64,000 nt of DNA. It comes from Arachis hypogaea (lineage: Eukaryota > Streptophyta > Magnoliopsida > Fabales > Fabaceae). Below the pieces are notes generated by a model. That model was not told the DNA's origin, made no database searches, and worked only from the letters and a program-made list of their open reading frames with translations. Shown in pieces: positions 32,631 to 44,783 of this stretch (the first letter of the stretch is position 1; every line of letters begins with the position of its first letter). The DNA lies in the NCBI RefSeq assembly GCF_003086295.3, contig NC_092054.1, positions 60,179,546-60,243,545 on the forward strand, given 5' to 3'. Both the position numbers and the translations under genes were made by a program.

Positions 32631-35132
32631 TTTAAATGTGTCCTAGGGATAAGTTACACACCTTTGTTGAACTAAGTTCATACATTCTGACAAATTTTGA
32701 CATATCCTTTGGATCTATGGCAAGTTTTACCATGTTTGGATTAGAATTGAATTCGATAGCCAACTTAATAAAATCTGCTGTTGCACTAAAGAGAATTCAG
32801 AAAAAATACAGCAAGCATCCCTGTTTTTGATAAATCTATAATAAATTTAATTCTAATCCATTACTTATAAATTTTGGTGATGATATACTCAACACCCCTA
32901 AGTTTTAGAAAAAACAAATTTCAGATTCTTAGCACCTTATTTGGTTAATTAAATGCCAATTGCAAGTGCTGCCTTGTTTTTAGTAATTGGTTCTGAATTT
33001 TTTGCGAACAGCCCTGCTTCCAAGAGACATAACTAACTCTACAAAATAGTTATGGACATTTTTGTACTCAATTAAAATAGGATTTTAGACCTTTAAAATT
33101 CGTTTGGAAGCAACTAAAAATTCCAAATAAAACAAAAGTTATAGCGGCTGAAATTCGGTACTGCAGAATCAGAAAACCAGAAAATTTTGCAGCAACCACT
33201 AAATTCAAAAATTCATATCTTCCAAACCACTTGGCCAAATTCCTTGAAATTTTTATGGAGAAATCTTGACTTCTTGAAGTTTGATAGAAAAATAATTTGG
33301 GTCAAAAATCATGTCTAGATTGCTCTCAGTTTTTATTTTGAATTTCTGTCAATTATGCAAAAAATTCTGCATTAGGTAGTCTAACAACCCTTCATACCAA
33401 ATTCTATATTCAAGCCTAATATTCCTCTAAAACTACAATTCCAACTATTTTTTGACTAATCAAAATTACCAAAGTGACTAGCACAACTCTAGGAGTTCAA
33501 ATTCACTATTTCACCCTTTTCACAAGTGCACATATGCTTAATTAACCATATACTTTTTCTGCACTACCATAAACAGAATTTCTTTTCATAGGAGCTCAAT
33601 ATCCATCATACACATAGTAAATCATCAATCATCATCATTCAAGCACACAATAATTCATCAATCCATAACGAACCATCTTTCATCACAATACAATCAGCAG
33701 TAACTATGACCATATCATCATCAATAACAGAATCAGAATTTACAAATACACATAACTCATCTAATCACCCAATTCTCTATAGCACCATCAACCCTACCAA
33801 AACTCAGTTTCAGCATACTCAAACATACATTTACCAACAATTTCTAACTTCATCAATTCTCGTTAATTGGTCATGCATAGCATTTATAAATCATTTGTAA
33901 TTATTCAATTTGGCATTCCTAATTTAAAAATTCTTAATTTCAAAACGAATCCCCTACCTTAGTTTATCGAATTTGAAAGGAATCAGAAATGAACTACGGT
34001 GGTGGCAACTGGCTAACTACACTCACAACATAACAACTGTATTACCCATGATTGACCAGCCTTGACAACAGGAGCAACATCCTCGAACAGAACCAACAGT
34101 GGTCTTTACAGTCTCAGGGTAGCATTAGCACCAACATTTGATATAATTGTAGTAGAAAATGGTAGTGAAAGGGGCCAAGGGTTTCAAGAATGGAAAAATT
34201 GGAACCAGGACAAGGAGGATGATGCTGACCAAATTGAGAGATGGTGGTAACAGTAGCCATGGAGAGGAACAAAGGTGAAGGTAGTGGCTCCAGTGACTAG
34301 CCCTAGTGACACCAGCAGTGTTACCCTCCTTCCCCTCAATCTCTGTTCTTCAGCGTTCTGCCTCTTCTTTTCTGCCCTAACCAGCATTGATGGAGGTGAG
34401 GGGAGCTTCAGCCGCGGTGTGCGACGATTGTGGCTACTCGGCGCACCTTCTTTCTCCCTCACGTTTTCCTCTTCTCTCTCGATTCCTTTTCTCCCTTTTG
34501 TTTTCCCTGGCTCAGACTCTCCCTTTTCCTTTGTGTGTGTTATATGTTGGGTTGGAATAAGGGATAGAGAACAAAGAAACGTGGATGAATGAGAAAAAGA
34601 TTAGTAGCAATATATGTGTGGTAAGTGTTCGATGAAGAATGAGTGGTGAAGAGTGAAGGAACGTGGCTGAGGGAGTGAAGGATGAGTGTCACTAGTAGTG
34701 AGTCATGGTATTGGTGAGGAAGAAAAGAACACGTGTCCTTAGCAAGGCTGAGAGTATAACTAGTGAGTGTGTAGCTAATTCTAGAGAGAGAAAAATATAT
34801 ACTAATAGTATAAAAATTTTATAAAATCTTTAAATTAAAAATAATAATTTAGAATTTAATTATGACACTAAAAATTATTCTGGGAACATATAAATTTTAA
34901 TTTATTAACATACTAATAAATTCAAACATTTACTTTTAAGAATTGTAATAATTAAATTAATCATCTTTTTATAAAATAAAAATTTAAAATTCAAACCATC
35001 TATTACTCAATTTAAAGCATATAATTTTTTTTACTATTTATAAATTGCTGAAATTCTAAATAAATAATTCAAACTAATGAAATATGTCATAAATAAGTTA
35101 TAATAAAAATTTTAGAAATTCGGGTTGTTATA

Positions 35133-35313
35133 TCCTACCAACCTTACAAAAATTTTCGTCCTCGAAAATTGATATAAGATGGAAAAGATTCATATCAACT
35201 CCATTTTCAAAAACATCAAAGAAAAGAAATAGAAAAGTTTGGCACGTTCAGTTTTTCAAATGTGAAAGAAATCATATCTTATGAGGGTAACAAAAAAGGT
35301 GTAATGTGTTGCG
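35133..35313 (-). mobile_element. Element T internal end adjoining its LTR
   Basis: On the minus strand this is the last internal stretch before the T 3' LTR. It includes the perfect 8-base stem AATTTTCG-AGGA-CGAAAATT (35151-35170) and ends in TTGCG, the left target duplication of E3. Confidence 0.6.
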
Positions 35314-37437
35314 TGATGCACGGAAACTTATCTCTCAACAATTTTCCCTCGGTAAGTATACCGAATTGTCGTCAAGTAAAAATTCACAATAGAGTGAGGT
35401 CGAATCCCAAGGGATTGATTGGTCAAGCAACTTTAATCAAAGGAATGTTCTAGTTGAGCTAAGCAGAATTTGATTTAAAAATTTCAGGAAATTAAATGGC
35501 GGAAAAGTAAATGGCAGAAAATGTAATTGCTGGAAATAAAGAACTGAACGTAAATGACGGAAAGTAAATTGCAAAATCTTAAATAGGGAATGGGGAAGAT
35601 GAACATAAAAGTAAATGGCAGAAAGTAAAGAGAATGGGTAAGATCAGAAATGGGGAGTTCATTGGGCTCAGAAGATGTTGTACTCTCCGGATCAAGTTCA
35701 TTTTCATCTCTTCCTCAATCAATGCATTCATTGATCTCCTTGGAAATCTTAAGTGATTGAATTCCAATTCCTTGGTAATTCAATCTCTCAAATCTTGATC
35801 AATAGCCAATTCTTTTGTCTAATTCCTCATGAGAAGAGATGAAGTATGGTCATTGATTATACCACATGTATTTCCAAATCAAAGTATTGGGAGAATTATA
35901 TGTCACCATATCCGTCCAAATCCCAATTTGGTCCAACATGAGAAAGCATTTCTAGCATGATCTCTTCATTCCTTTTCCAAGGTTCCGAAGAGATCCAAGT
36001 ATGAATAGCTTCTTTTCCAAGACAACTACCTAATTGGATGAAGATTGAAAGCTTTCTAGTAAAATCAAGAGGAAAGAAAGAAGAAGAATAATGAAAACTA
36101 TTATTGATCCATCAAATTACAATAGAGCTCCCTAACCCAATGAAAGGGGTTTAGTTGTTCATAGCTCTGGGAATGGAAAGAAAAGATGGAAAATACATTC
36201 TAAAAGTAAAACTAGAAGTTGCAGAGAAAGTAAAATTATACAGAGAGTAGTTCTCCCAATGCCCATAAGCTCTCCTACTAGTTCAAAACTACTCCTATAT
36301 ATACTACTCTTCTGATCTTCTAGTTGGCTCTTCAAGTCTTGGATATGGGCCTTTGGATCTTTAGTTGAAGCAGTTGCAGTCTTCAGTGGGCTCAGCTTTG
36401 CTTGCAGAGAAAGTGTGAGTTAGGCATGGACTTTAGTTAGGACGTTAGTGGTGTTAACGTTAAGTGAAAATGTGGGTTCGAGAACGTTAGTGACGATCAC
36501 CTTTTTCACTAACGTTCCTAACCCAAGATGGTCCACGTTATTGGCATTCACCTTTTCCAATAACGTTTGCTTGTTGCCCTTCCTCCCTACGTTAGAGTCT
36601 ACGTTAGTGTAGCTAACGTGACCCTTAACGTGGGCATGCCTCAGCTTCGAGAGCGTTAGTGACACTTACCTTTGTCACTAATGCTCCAAACGCCCCTTCT
36701 CACGTTAGTGCCTCACGTTAATTATATTAATGTGGCCACTAACGTAGTGGTGATTGCCATCTCCAACGTTAGTGACAAAGGTGAGTGTCACTAACGTTGG
36801 CTCATCATTTTTTCCCTCCACGTTAGCTTCCACGTTAATGTAATTAACATAGCAGCTAACGTTGGCACTTCTTTGCTCCTTTCACGTTAGAGTTCACGTT
36901 AATGTAATTAACGTGACTCTTAACGTGGCTAAGTGTGCCCCTTTTTCCAATGTTAGTGGTATTCACTTTTACCACTAACGTTAAAGCTTTACTTCCCTCC
37001 ATGTTAGCTTCCACATTAATGTAGTTAACGTGGCAACTAACGTGGGCTATGATGGCTCACGAAGGCGTTATTGGCGATCACTTTTCTCATTAACGTTGCA
37101 AGCTAGCTCCCATTCCACGTTAATAGTCACATTAGTTAGACTAACGTGGCTATTAATGTGGCATCTTCCTTGCTTCCTTCGTCCTAAAATCAAGCAAGTA
37201 AAGTGCATCAAAGCTAGGTTCTAACTCATGAGATCATGCATCATCCATTTTATCATTCAATTCATGAATAATTCTCATAAAATCATATAAAATTCACAAT
37301 GTTTGCTTAAATCAAGATGTAAGTGATTATCTACCCAAAACTTGCTTATTAACTAAGAAAATGCATGAAACTACCCTAAAACAGTAAAGAAAAGGTTAGT
37401 AAAACTGGCCAAAATGCCCTGGCATCACAACACCAAA
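35314..37437 (-). repeat. E3 3' LTR
   Basis: 2124 bases. Hairpin array at 36436-37165 on the opposite orientation to E1. Relative to the right-hand LTR it lacks two whole hairpin segments (near 36540 and 36855), which account for most of the length difference. Confidence 0.92.
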
Positions 37438-37464
37438 CTTAAAGCTTGCTTGTCCCTAAGCAAG
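37438..37464 (-). promoter_or_regulatory. Stem-loop plus TAAGTTTGGTGT motif before the E3 3' LTR
   Basis: On the minus strand CTTGCTT-agggac-AAGCAAG (37464-37445), then CTTTAAGTTTGGTGTTG to the LTR. Confidence 0.7.
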
Positions 37465-39030
37465 TACTGAAACATGAGAATGATGAATGAAATAACAAGA
37501 GAAATGAGTCATTATTGTGGAAGTCATATCCTTGGTTTTATGGGGTTTCATGCATAGCAACTTAGGTTCATTCCTTTACTGGCTTTCAGACCTTTATCAT
37601 GCCCTGGAATACTTACTTGATTGCACCCTATGAGACTTTTATTCATTGATCCCTTTGTCTTTTCAAGGTGTAATTGTGTTCTTAGACTAGGTGCTTTGTG
37701 AGAGGGTGACTCTTTAAGATAAGCTTTCAGTCAGCACTCCCGAACCAGTTGGTCCAAGGTGCTGGGTGTTAAGACACCCCTAAGGACTTACTCCCTCAAG
37801 TCTCTTTCCCCCATACATACACACCATAGGCACATGGTTTGTTATTTTCCTTCTTGAGACCTTGGTGTCCAGCACTTCTTTGGGTTACTAAGTATTCTGT
37901 AGCAAAGGTTACTCTTGATAGTGGACTTTCAGCTGATAATCCCGGGTTAGTTAACCCAAGTTGCCAAGTGATAAGGCACCCCTGAGAGCTTATTCATCCA
38001 AGCATATCCTTTACATAGGAGCACCACGGACACATGCCCCAAGATTCAACCCTTGGTGCCTAGCCTTATTTCTTATTCTTTTTCTTTATTTCTCAACTTT
38101 CATTTTTCTTTCCCTTTTTCTTATTAGAATCTTGTTATTTAGCTAGTCTCATGGGGTGTGTTTCAAGCATATGATTCAAGACAGATGGTTGCCTTCCTAC
38201 CTTGTTGGTGAACCAACTTAGCTAAGTAATTACTACACCACAAGCTTAAGAACTTACTCCACAAATTGAACATCACTCTGGTCTTTCATAACATCTCTTT
38301 TTATTTGACTTAAAAGACAAGCATACAAGTAAGTAAGGTGAAAATGCAGCAGGTAACTTGAAACAGCACACATATGACAAAGGCGGGGAAAAACGAACAT
38401 TAAATCTTAGTGATGTAAAGTAAAGAGTAACTAATAATCAGGGATACATTCAGACTTCTAATTTGGGCATTTCCAAGCATATGGAATCAAGTAACAATAC
38501 AACCTTTTGGTGGTGACTTCTAGCCATCCCTTTGTTGTCATCGTCCATAGCTTTTGCATCCTTCTTCGCCTCCTTGGATGATGGTGCACCGTTTTTCCTG
38601 AAGATTTGATTGAATTCCTGCAAAGTTATTGGAAGTTGCTTGTTCCCAAAGCACTTGAGAAATAGTTAGCATGCATGTATGCTTGTGAATTTCTGAACCT
38701 GATTTGGTGTGTGAACACCAAACTTAGTTCCTTGCTTAATGCAACAGATTGAATACATGCAGAGAACCTTATGTGCTTTTATTACTAAAACGACTATAAA
38801 CTAGAAACTAAACTCTTGTCAAGTGGTTTCCCTGATTGGTTGGGGCTAGTAATCTGCTCTTGAAGAGGTGTAGTGTGATTCTAACTGAAATTTTTGGTGG
38901 AACACCAAACTTAGAATTACACATTCACTCTTGGATCGTTTTGGTGTGCAACACCAAACTTAGCTCCTCGCAATACAGGGCAAACTACTTGTAACTTTTA
39001 TTGAAATGATCATGAAAAAGGAAACTACCT
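37465..39030 (-). other. E3 3' untranslated region
   Basis: Holds the same paired blocks as E1 8630-8985 (here 37660-38060). Several AAGTTTGGTGT copies lie near 38700-38960. Around 38500-38640 a minus-strand stretch of about 40 codons rich in Lys, Ala and Asp could be the worn end of a former downstream ORF. No complete gene. Confidence 0.55.
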
Positions 39031-39082
39031 TAGGTTGGTTTGCGTCCCAACAAAGTGCTCTTTTAGCGTCGCTAGCTCGACG
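39031..39082 (-). other. Palindrome cassette after the E3 pol stop
   Basis: On the minus strand, 9 bases after the integrase stop: CGTCG-agctag-CGACG (39082-39067), then CTAAAAGAGCACTTTG and a decayed TTGGG-acgcaa-ACCAA. Stem one differs from E1 on both arms (CGTCG/CGACG for CGTCA/TGACG), so pairing is preserved. Confidence 0.65.
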
Positions 39083-39091
39083 ATTTCTCCA

Positions 39092-40522
39092 TCAGTTGAG
39101 ATGATATTTCACTTTGGGGCTTTCCCCCATGTTGCCCATGTAATGCTTGAGCCTTTGTCCGTTCACAGTGAAAGTCCTCCTTGAGCTTTCCTCCATGATT
39201 TCTATGTGTCCATACGGCGAGACCTTTGTGACAAGAAAGGGTCCAGACCACCTTGATTTGAGTTTTCCAGGGAAAAGTCTCAATTTGGAGTTGTAGAGGA
39301 GCACTTGCTGTCCTTTTTTGAAGCTTCTGGGTGTCAGATTGAGGTCATGTCTTCTCTTTGCCTTTTCTTTATAGATCTTGGCATTTTCATAGGCTTGAGA
39401 TCTAAACTCCTCTATTTCCTGCAGCTGCAAGACTCTTTTTTCACCAGCGACAAGGCTATCAAAATTTAGTAGCTTGAGAGCCCAGAAGGCTTTGTGTTCA
39501 AGCTCCAATGGTAAATGACAGGCCTTTCCATACACCAGTTGATATGGGGACATCCCGATTGGTGTTTTGAATGCCGTTCTGTATGCCCAAAGAGCATCAT
39601 CTAACTTCTTCGACCAGTCTTTTCTTGATGCTCCAACAGTCTTTTCCAGAATCCTTTTTAACTCTTTGTTAGATATCTCGGTTTGTCCACTTGTTTGGGG
39701 GTGGTAAGGTGTGGCAACCTTGTGCTTTACCCCGTATCGTAGGAGAAGAGCTTCTAGTGGTCTGTTACAAAAATGGCTCCCTGCATCACTGATGAGCGCT
39801 CGTGGGACTCTGAACCGGCTAAAGATATTCTTTCTGAGGAAGTTCATGACCACCTTGTTATCATTTGTTGGGGTTGCAATGGCCTCTACCCACTTGGAAA
39901 TGTAATCCACTGCTACTAGGATATACTTGTTTGAATATGAGGTTGGAAATGGTCCCATGAAATCGATTCTCCATACATCAAACAGTTCCAGCTCTAAGAT
40001 GAAATTCTGTGACATCTCATTTCTTTTGAGTAGGTTTCCAGCTCTTTGGCATTCATTGCAGTTCTTTGCTACTTCCTTGGCATCCTTGAAAAGGGTGGGC
40101 CAAAAGAATCCGCTTTGTAACACCTTGGCTGCAGTTCTTTCCCCTCCAAAGTGGCCTCCATAGCACGAGCCATGGCAGTTCCATAAGACCTCTCTTCCCT
40201 CTTCTTCTAAAACACATCTTCTAAGGATTCCATCTGAACACTTCTTGAATAGGTATGGTTCATCCCAAACAAAATACTTCGCATCATTGATGAGCTTTCT
40301 TTTTTGATGTTTGTTGATTTCTGGAGGTAAAGCCCCAGTTGCCTTGAAATTGGCAATATCTGCAAACCAGGGTGCTCTGTGAACCGTTATCAACTGCTCA
40401 TCTGGGAAGAACTCATTTACACTTGTATCATGTGTTCCTTCTTTATCATGAGGGATTCTGGATAGGTGATCTGCTACTTTGTTCTCCACCCCTTTCTTGT
40501 CTCTAATTTCAATATTGAATTC
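39092..40522 (-). pseudogene. int: E3 integrase region of pol
   Basis: A 465-codon open stretch from 40489, preceded by an in-frame TAG at 40523-40525 after RNase H. Zinc-binding HHCC: two His in '[11 protein letters not shown]', two Cys in 'NCNECQ'. Catalytic core: first Asp in '[12 protein letters not shown]', second in '[10 protein letters not shown]', Glu in '[14 protein letters not shown]'. Pro/Gly context '[10 protein letters not shown]'. The C-terminal domain '[16 protein letters not shown]' ends in 'RLKHYMG', the part resembling the tail of the E1/E2 gag-protease frame. It would join cDNA to chromosomal DNA in the nucleus. All key residues look intact here, but upstream stops block normal synthesis. 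Confidence 0.93.
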
Positions 40523-41724
40523 CTACAACAACAAGATCCATCTTATTAGTCTTGGTTTTGATTCTTGCTTGGCAAAAAAATATTTAAGTGTTGTGTGATC
40601 TGTGAAAACGATCACTTTGGCACCAATGAGGTATGATCTAAACTTGTCAAATGCAAAAACTATTGCCAGCAATTCTTTTTCAGTAGTGGTATAATTTCTT
40701 TGAGTGTCATTAAGGACTTTGCTGGCATAGTATATCACATGGACCAAGTTATCTTTCCTCTGTCCTAACACTGCCCCAACTGCAAAATCAGATGCATCAC
40801 ACATCAGTTCAAATGGTAAGTTCCAATCAGGTGGGGAAATGATAAGGGCAGAGGACAGCCTCTTTTTCAAGTTTTCAAATGCTAGCATGCATTTTTCATT
40901 AAAGACAAATGGTGTATCAGATACAAGGAGATTGGTTAAGGGCTTGGCTATCTTTGAAAAATCTTTAATAAACCTTCTGTAAAAGCCAGCATTCCCTAAA
41001 AAGCTCCTAATTGCCTTGACATCACTTGGTGGGGGTAATTTTTCAATGAGTTCTACCTTAGCTCTGTCTACCTCAATGCCTTGGTTAGAAACCTTATGGC
41101 CAAGAACTATTCCTCCTGTCACCACAAAGTGACATTTCTCCCAGTTCAAGACCGAGTTGGTCTCTTGACATCTTTTTAATACCAGGGCCAGGTGATTTAG
41201 GCAATTAGGAAAGGAATCTCTGAATACTGAAAAGTCATCCATAAAGACTTCAATGAATTTTTCTATCATGTCTGAGAAAATAGAGAGCATGCAGCGTTGG
41301 AAAGTTACAGGTGCATTACATAGCCCAAATGGCATGCGCCTATAGGCAAACACTCGATATGGGCAAGTGAATGAGGTTTTCTCTTGGTCTCTCGGATCAA
41401 CCACTATTTGGTTATATCCTGAATAACCATCGAGAAAACAGTAATATGCATGTCCTGTAAGTCTTTCCAGCATCTGATCCATGAAAGGAAGGGGGAAATG
41501 ATCTTTTCTTGTAGCTTCATTTAGTTTTCTGTAGTCTATGCACATCCGCTATCCTGTGACGGTCCTCGTAGGAATGAGTTCGTTCCTCTCATTGGGGGTA
41601 CTACAATGATTCCTCCTTTCTTGGGGACTACTTGGACGGGGCTGACCCATGGGCTATCCGAAATTGGGTAGATCACCCCTCCTTGCCAAAGCTTCATGAC
41701 TTCCTTCTGTACCACTTCTTTCAT
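40523..41724 (-). pseudogene. rt-rnh: E3 reverse transcriptase and RNase H
   Basis: RT: 'PWVSPVQVVPKKGG' near 41660, then a frameshift and an in-frame TAG (TGG expected) near 41550, then '[19 protein letters not shown]', '[11 protein letters not shown]', '[14 protein letters not shown]' and the catalytic 'FMDDFSVF'. RNase H: '[15 protein letters not shown]' with its first acid, '[17 protein letters not shown]', and '[11 protein letters not shown]'. These enzymes copy element RNA into cDNA and remove the template. The frame ends at TAG 40523-40525 (CAG expected). Confidence 0.93.
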
Positions 41725-41748
41725 GACTGGATTTAGCCTCCTTTGGGG

Positions 41749-42576
41749 CTAGATGGATGGTTTGGCATCATCTTCCAGAAGTATCTTATGCATGCATATG
41801 GCCGAACTGATTCCCTTCAAGTCAGCGAGGGTCCATCTAATAGCGTCCTTATGCTTTTGCAATACTTGGAGTAATTCATCCTCTTGATCTTGGTTGAGGG
41901 CTGAGTTTATGATCACTGGGTAACTTTCATTCTCTCCTAAATATGCATACTTGAGAGTGGGTGGCAGTGCTTTGAGTTCGAGTTTGGGTGCTTCTTTTCT
42001 TTCATTCTCCTCCTCTGGTGCACCCTGAACATGAATTTCCGCTGTTGCAGCCTCTTCGCTAGATGCTGATTCCTCTTCTGTTAACCCTTCAAGTTTTTCT
42101 TCTTCAAAAATCTCTTGTACTGCATCTTCCAGTGAATCCAACCTCATACATTCTCTCAATGGTTCTTGTGGGTAGCTCATGGCCTTGAACACATTGAATG
42201 TCATCTTCTTATTGTATAGTCTCAGGGTAAGTTCACCTTTTTGGACATCAATGATAGCTCCAACAGTGGCCAAGAATTGTCTTCCCAGAATGATGGAGGC
42301 CTTGGCTTCCTCCTTCATGTCCAACACTACAAAGTCTGCTGGGAAGATAAAATCTCCTACCTTCACCAGCAAGTCTTCTACTATGCTATGAGGAAACTTG
42401 AATGATCGGTCTGCTAGTTGTAGGGCCATTTTTGTTGGCTTGGCCTCCTCAATCCTCATTTTTCTCATCATAGCTACGGACATCAGATTTATGCTGGCTC
42501 TTAAGTCACATAGAGCCTTCTCCACTGTGATTTCCCCTATAATACAAGGAATCTGGAAGCTTCCAGGATCCTTCAA
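41749..42576 (-). pseudogene. pro: E3 aspartic protease
   Basis: The family's 'CDLGAS' active site reads 'CDLRASINLM' here, a Gly-to-Arg change next to the catalytic Asp that should abolish folding or activity. 'ADFVVLDM' and 'SIILGRQFLATVGAIIDV' follow, with Gln where E1 has Pro. A Glu-rich linker leads to RT. It ends at TAG 41749-41751 where the relatives would read through to RT, and is separated from gag by TAG 42580-42582. Confidence 0.88.
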
Positions 42577-42579
42577 TTT

Positions 42580-44496
42580 CTAGGGTAGTTTGTGCTGAAT
42601 GATGGCACTACATTCTTCGATTAGTATCACAGTTTCGTTGCTCTTCCAGCTTCTCTTCTTGGTCATTAATTCTTTCACAAACTTGGCATAGAGCGGCATT
42701 TTCTCTATTGCTTCAGCAAAGGGTATGTTAATCTGTAGTTTCTTGAAGATTTCTAAAAATCTTGAGAATTGGTTGTCATCCCCCTTCTTTTTCAATTGCT
42801 GAGGGTATGGAGCTTTTGGAACGTCTCGCTTCACCATTTCTCCTTTTTGCTGTGAATTGGGAGTGGGAATTTGGACTTCATCTCGTTCCTCTTCCCCTTC
42901 ATTTGAGTTCTTCTCTTGTGGTTTCTTGGGAGTTTCCTTCAATTCCTTCCCACTTCTGAGGGTGATGGCCTAGCATTCCTCCCTTAGGTTTGAATCAGTG
43001 TTACTGCACAGGTTATGGCTGGGAACTTGCTTGAATAAGTAGCCAATTTGTGTCTCAAGTTTCTTGATGGCAGCATTTTGATTCTGCATATTGGACCGCA
43101 CTTCCTCTCGGAATATTTTACTGTCTTGAACTTCTTTGCATATACGTTCAAGTAGAGTTTCGATCCTTGAGAGTCTATCTTCGGATGATGGTGAGTTGAG
43201 ATTGGAGGGATGAGGAGGGCTATTTTGGTTTTGATATGGATGTTGAGAGGTGTTGTTAGGTGGGTGCTGATATGATCTCTGTGTGGACTGTTGGTGAACT
43301 GTATTATTATTGGGGTTGTGACATCTCTGATCTTGGCCTTGATCTTGTTGATTTCTCCACCCAAAGGTTGGGTGGTTCCTCCAAGCAGGATTATAAGTTT
43401 TGGAGTATGGATCATGGTTTTGCCTAGGTGAGTTTCCAATGTAGTTGGCTTGTTCTTGATCACCCTCTGCTTCTGCATTCACTCTTTCTTGAGCTGCTGA
43501 TGAGGTGGTGATTGCTGCTACTTGGTTCCTCTCCATCTTCTTGGTAAGGTCAGCCAACTTCTTGGTAATCATCTTGTTCTGGGCCAGCAATGCATCCATG
43601 TTGTTTAGCTCCATCACTCCTCTAGTATTTCCTCTTTCAGAGGCATAGAAGTAGTCATTCTCTGCTACAGTCTCAATGACATCTATGGCTTCTACAATGG
43701 TCTTCTTCTTGTTCAGAGATCCCCCGGATGAGTGGTCTACTACCTTCTTTGATTCATAAGAAATACCTTCATAGAAAATGTGTAACTGCACCCATTCATT
43801 GAACATATCTGGCGGGCACCTTCTTGTCAAGTCCTTAAACCTCTCCCATGCTTCATATAGAGTCTCACCATCTTGTTGCCTGAAGGTTTGTACCTCAGCT
43901 CTCAACCTGTTGATTCTTTGAGGAGGATAGAATCTCGTTAAGAATTTGTTCACCACATCTTCCCAGGTTGTTAAACTCTCCTTCGGGAAGGATTCCAGCC
44001 ATTTAGATGCTTTGTCCTTGAGTGAGAAGGGAAACAGAAGCAGTCTATAGGTGTCAGGATGAACACCATTAGACTTCACAATATCACATATCCTTAGGAA
44101 TGTGGTTAGATGTTGATTGGGGTCTTCTTAGACACTTCCTCCGAATGAACAGTTGTTCTGAACAAGGGTGATGAGCTGTGGCTTTAGTTCAAAGTTATTG
44201 GCATGTATGGTTGGCTTTTGGATGCTACTTCCACAGTTTCCTGGGTTTGGATTTATGTAAGATCCCAGAACTCTTCTCTCTTGCTCAGCATGATGCACTG
44301 GACCTTCTCTGCCATGGTTGTGAGCTTCTTCTTCATAATGATTCTTCATATTCTCATCCATGTCTGGTTCAAAGTACTCTTCCTCTTTCTCAGCACCAAC
44401 AACTCTCTTTCCTCTTGCTTTCCTCTTTAATCTAAGGAAGGTCCTCTCAGGTTCAGAATCAAAAGAAGTTGAAGCCCCACTTCTTCTACCTGTCAT
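42580..44496 (-). pseudogene. gag: E3 gag with premature stops
   Basis: Starts 'MTGRRSGASTSFD' at 44496 as in E1. Stops in frame: TAA 44128-44130 (CAA in E1), TAG 42970-42972, TAG 42580-42582. The capsid-like domain around 'ASKWLESFPKESLTTWEDV' lies at about 44000-43700. The Asn/Gln-rich segment with 'WRNHPTFGW' replaces a zinc knuckle. The region before the protease ('FLEIFKKLQINIPFAEAI') matches E1 'FLDLFASLHVNIPFIKAI'. Gag would assemble virus-like particles in the cytoplasm. Confidence 0.9.
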
Positions 44497-44759
44497 ACAA
44501 CCAACAAGGCCAAAGCAAAAGGGAGATAGAGAGTATTCTTGTTAAAAATACTGTTAGTGTGAGTGATGCAATATATCAAACAGTTAGTGGGTTAGTGAAC
44601 TGAATTGTAAAAATAAGAGAACACCACAAACGGGTAGGGGTAAAGGGAAGAAAATAACTGAAACTGAAAGTAACTCAATCAAACAGAAATTAAATCAAAC
44701 AAAAGAAAAATGCTCAATCTAGTTATCCACCAATTTAATCATTATTGATACAAAATCAA

Positions 44760-44777
44760 TCCCCGGCAACGGCGCCA
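44760..44777 (-). other. Primer-binding site of E3
   Basis: On the minus strand TGGCGCCGTTGCCGGGGA, six bases inside the 5' LTR; identical to the E2 site. Confidence 0.88.
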
Positions 44778-44783
44778 TAAACT

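Larger units (their letters stand above)
29937..35132 (-). repeat. Element T 3' LTR (about 3.8 kb without S2)
   Basis: The left end is TGTAATACCCTAACC and the right end GGGTTGTTATA (canonical TGTAACAACCC in reverse, with one change). On the minus strand it is directly preceded by AATTTTCG-AGGA-CGAAAATT and a GTAAGGTTGGTAGGA tract, an arrangement I associate with the 3' end of Tekay-like chromoviruses. It is interrupted by the solo LTR S2. It contains a 28-base tandem repeat (32525-32630) and a more GC-rich island (34060-34560). No gene is supported; the longest ORFs (about 100 codons) have no recognisable domain. Confidence 0.65.

Noticed and set aside
34062..34592. Host gene candidate in the T LTR
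   Set aside because: Short ORFs on both strands with no recognisable domain, inside an LTR; kept only as a low-interest observation.
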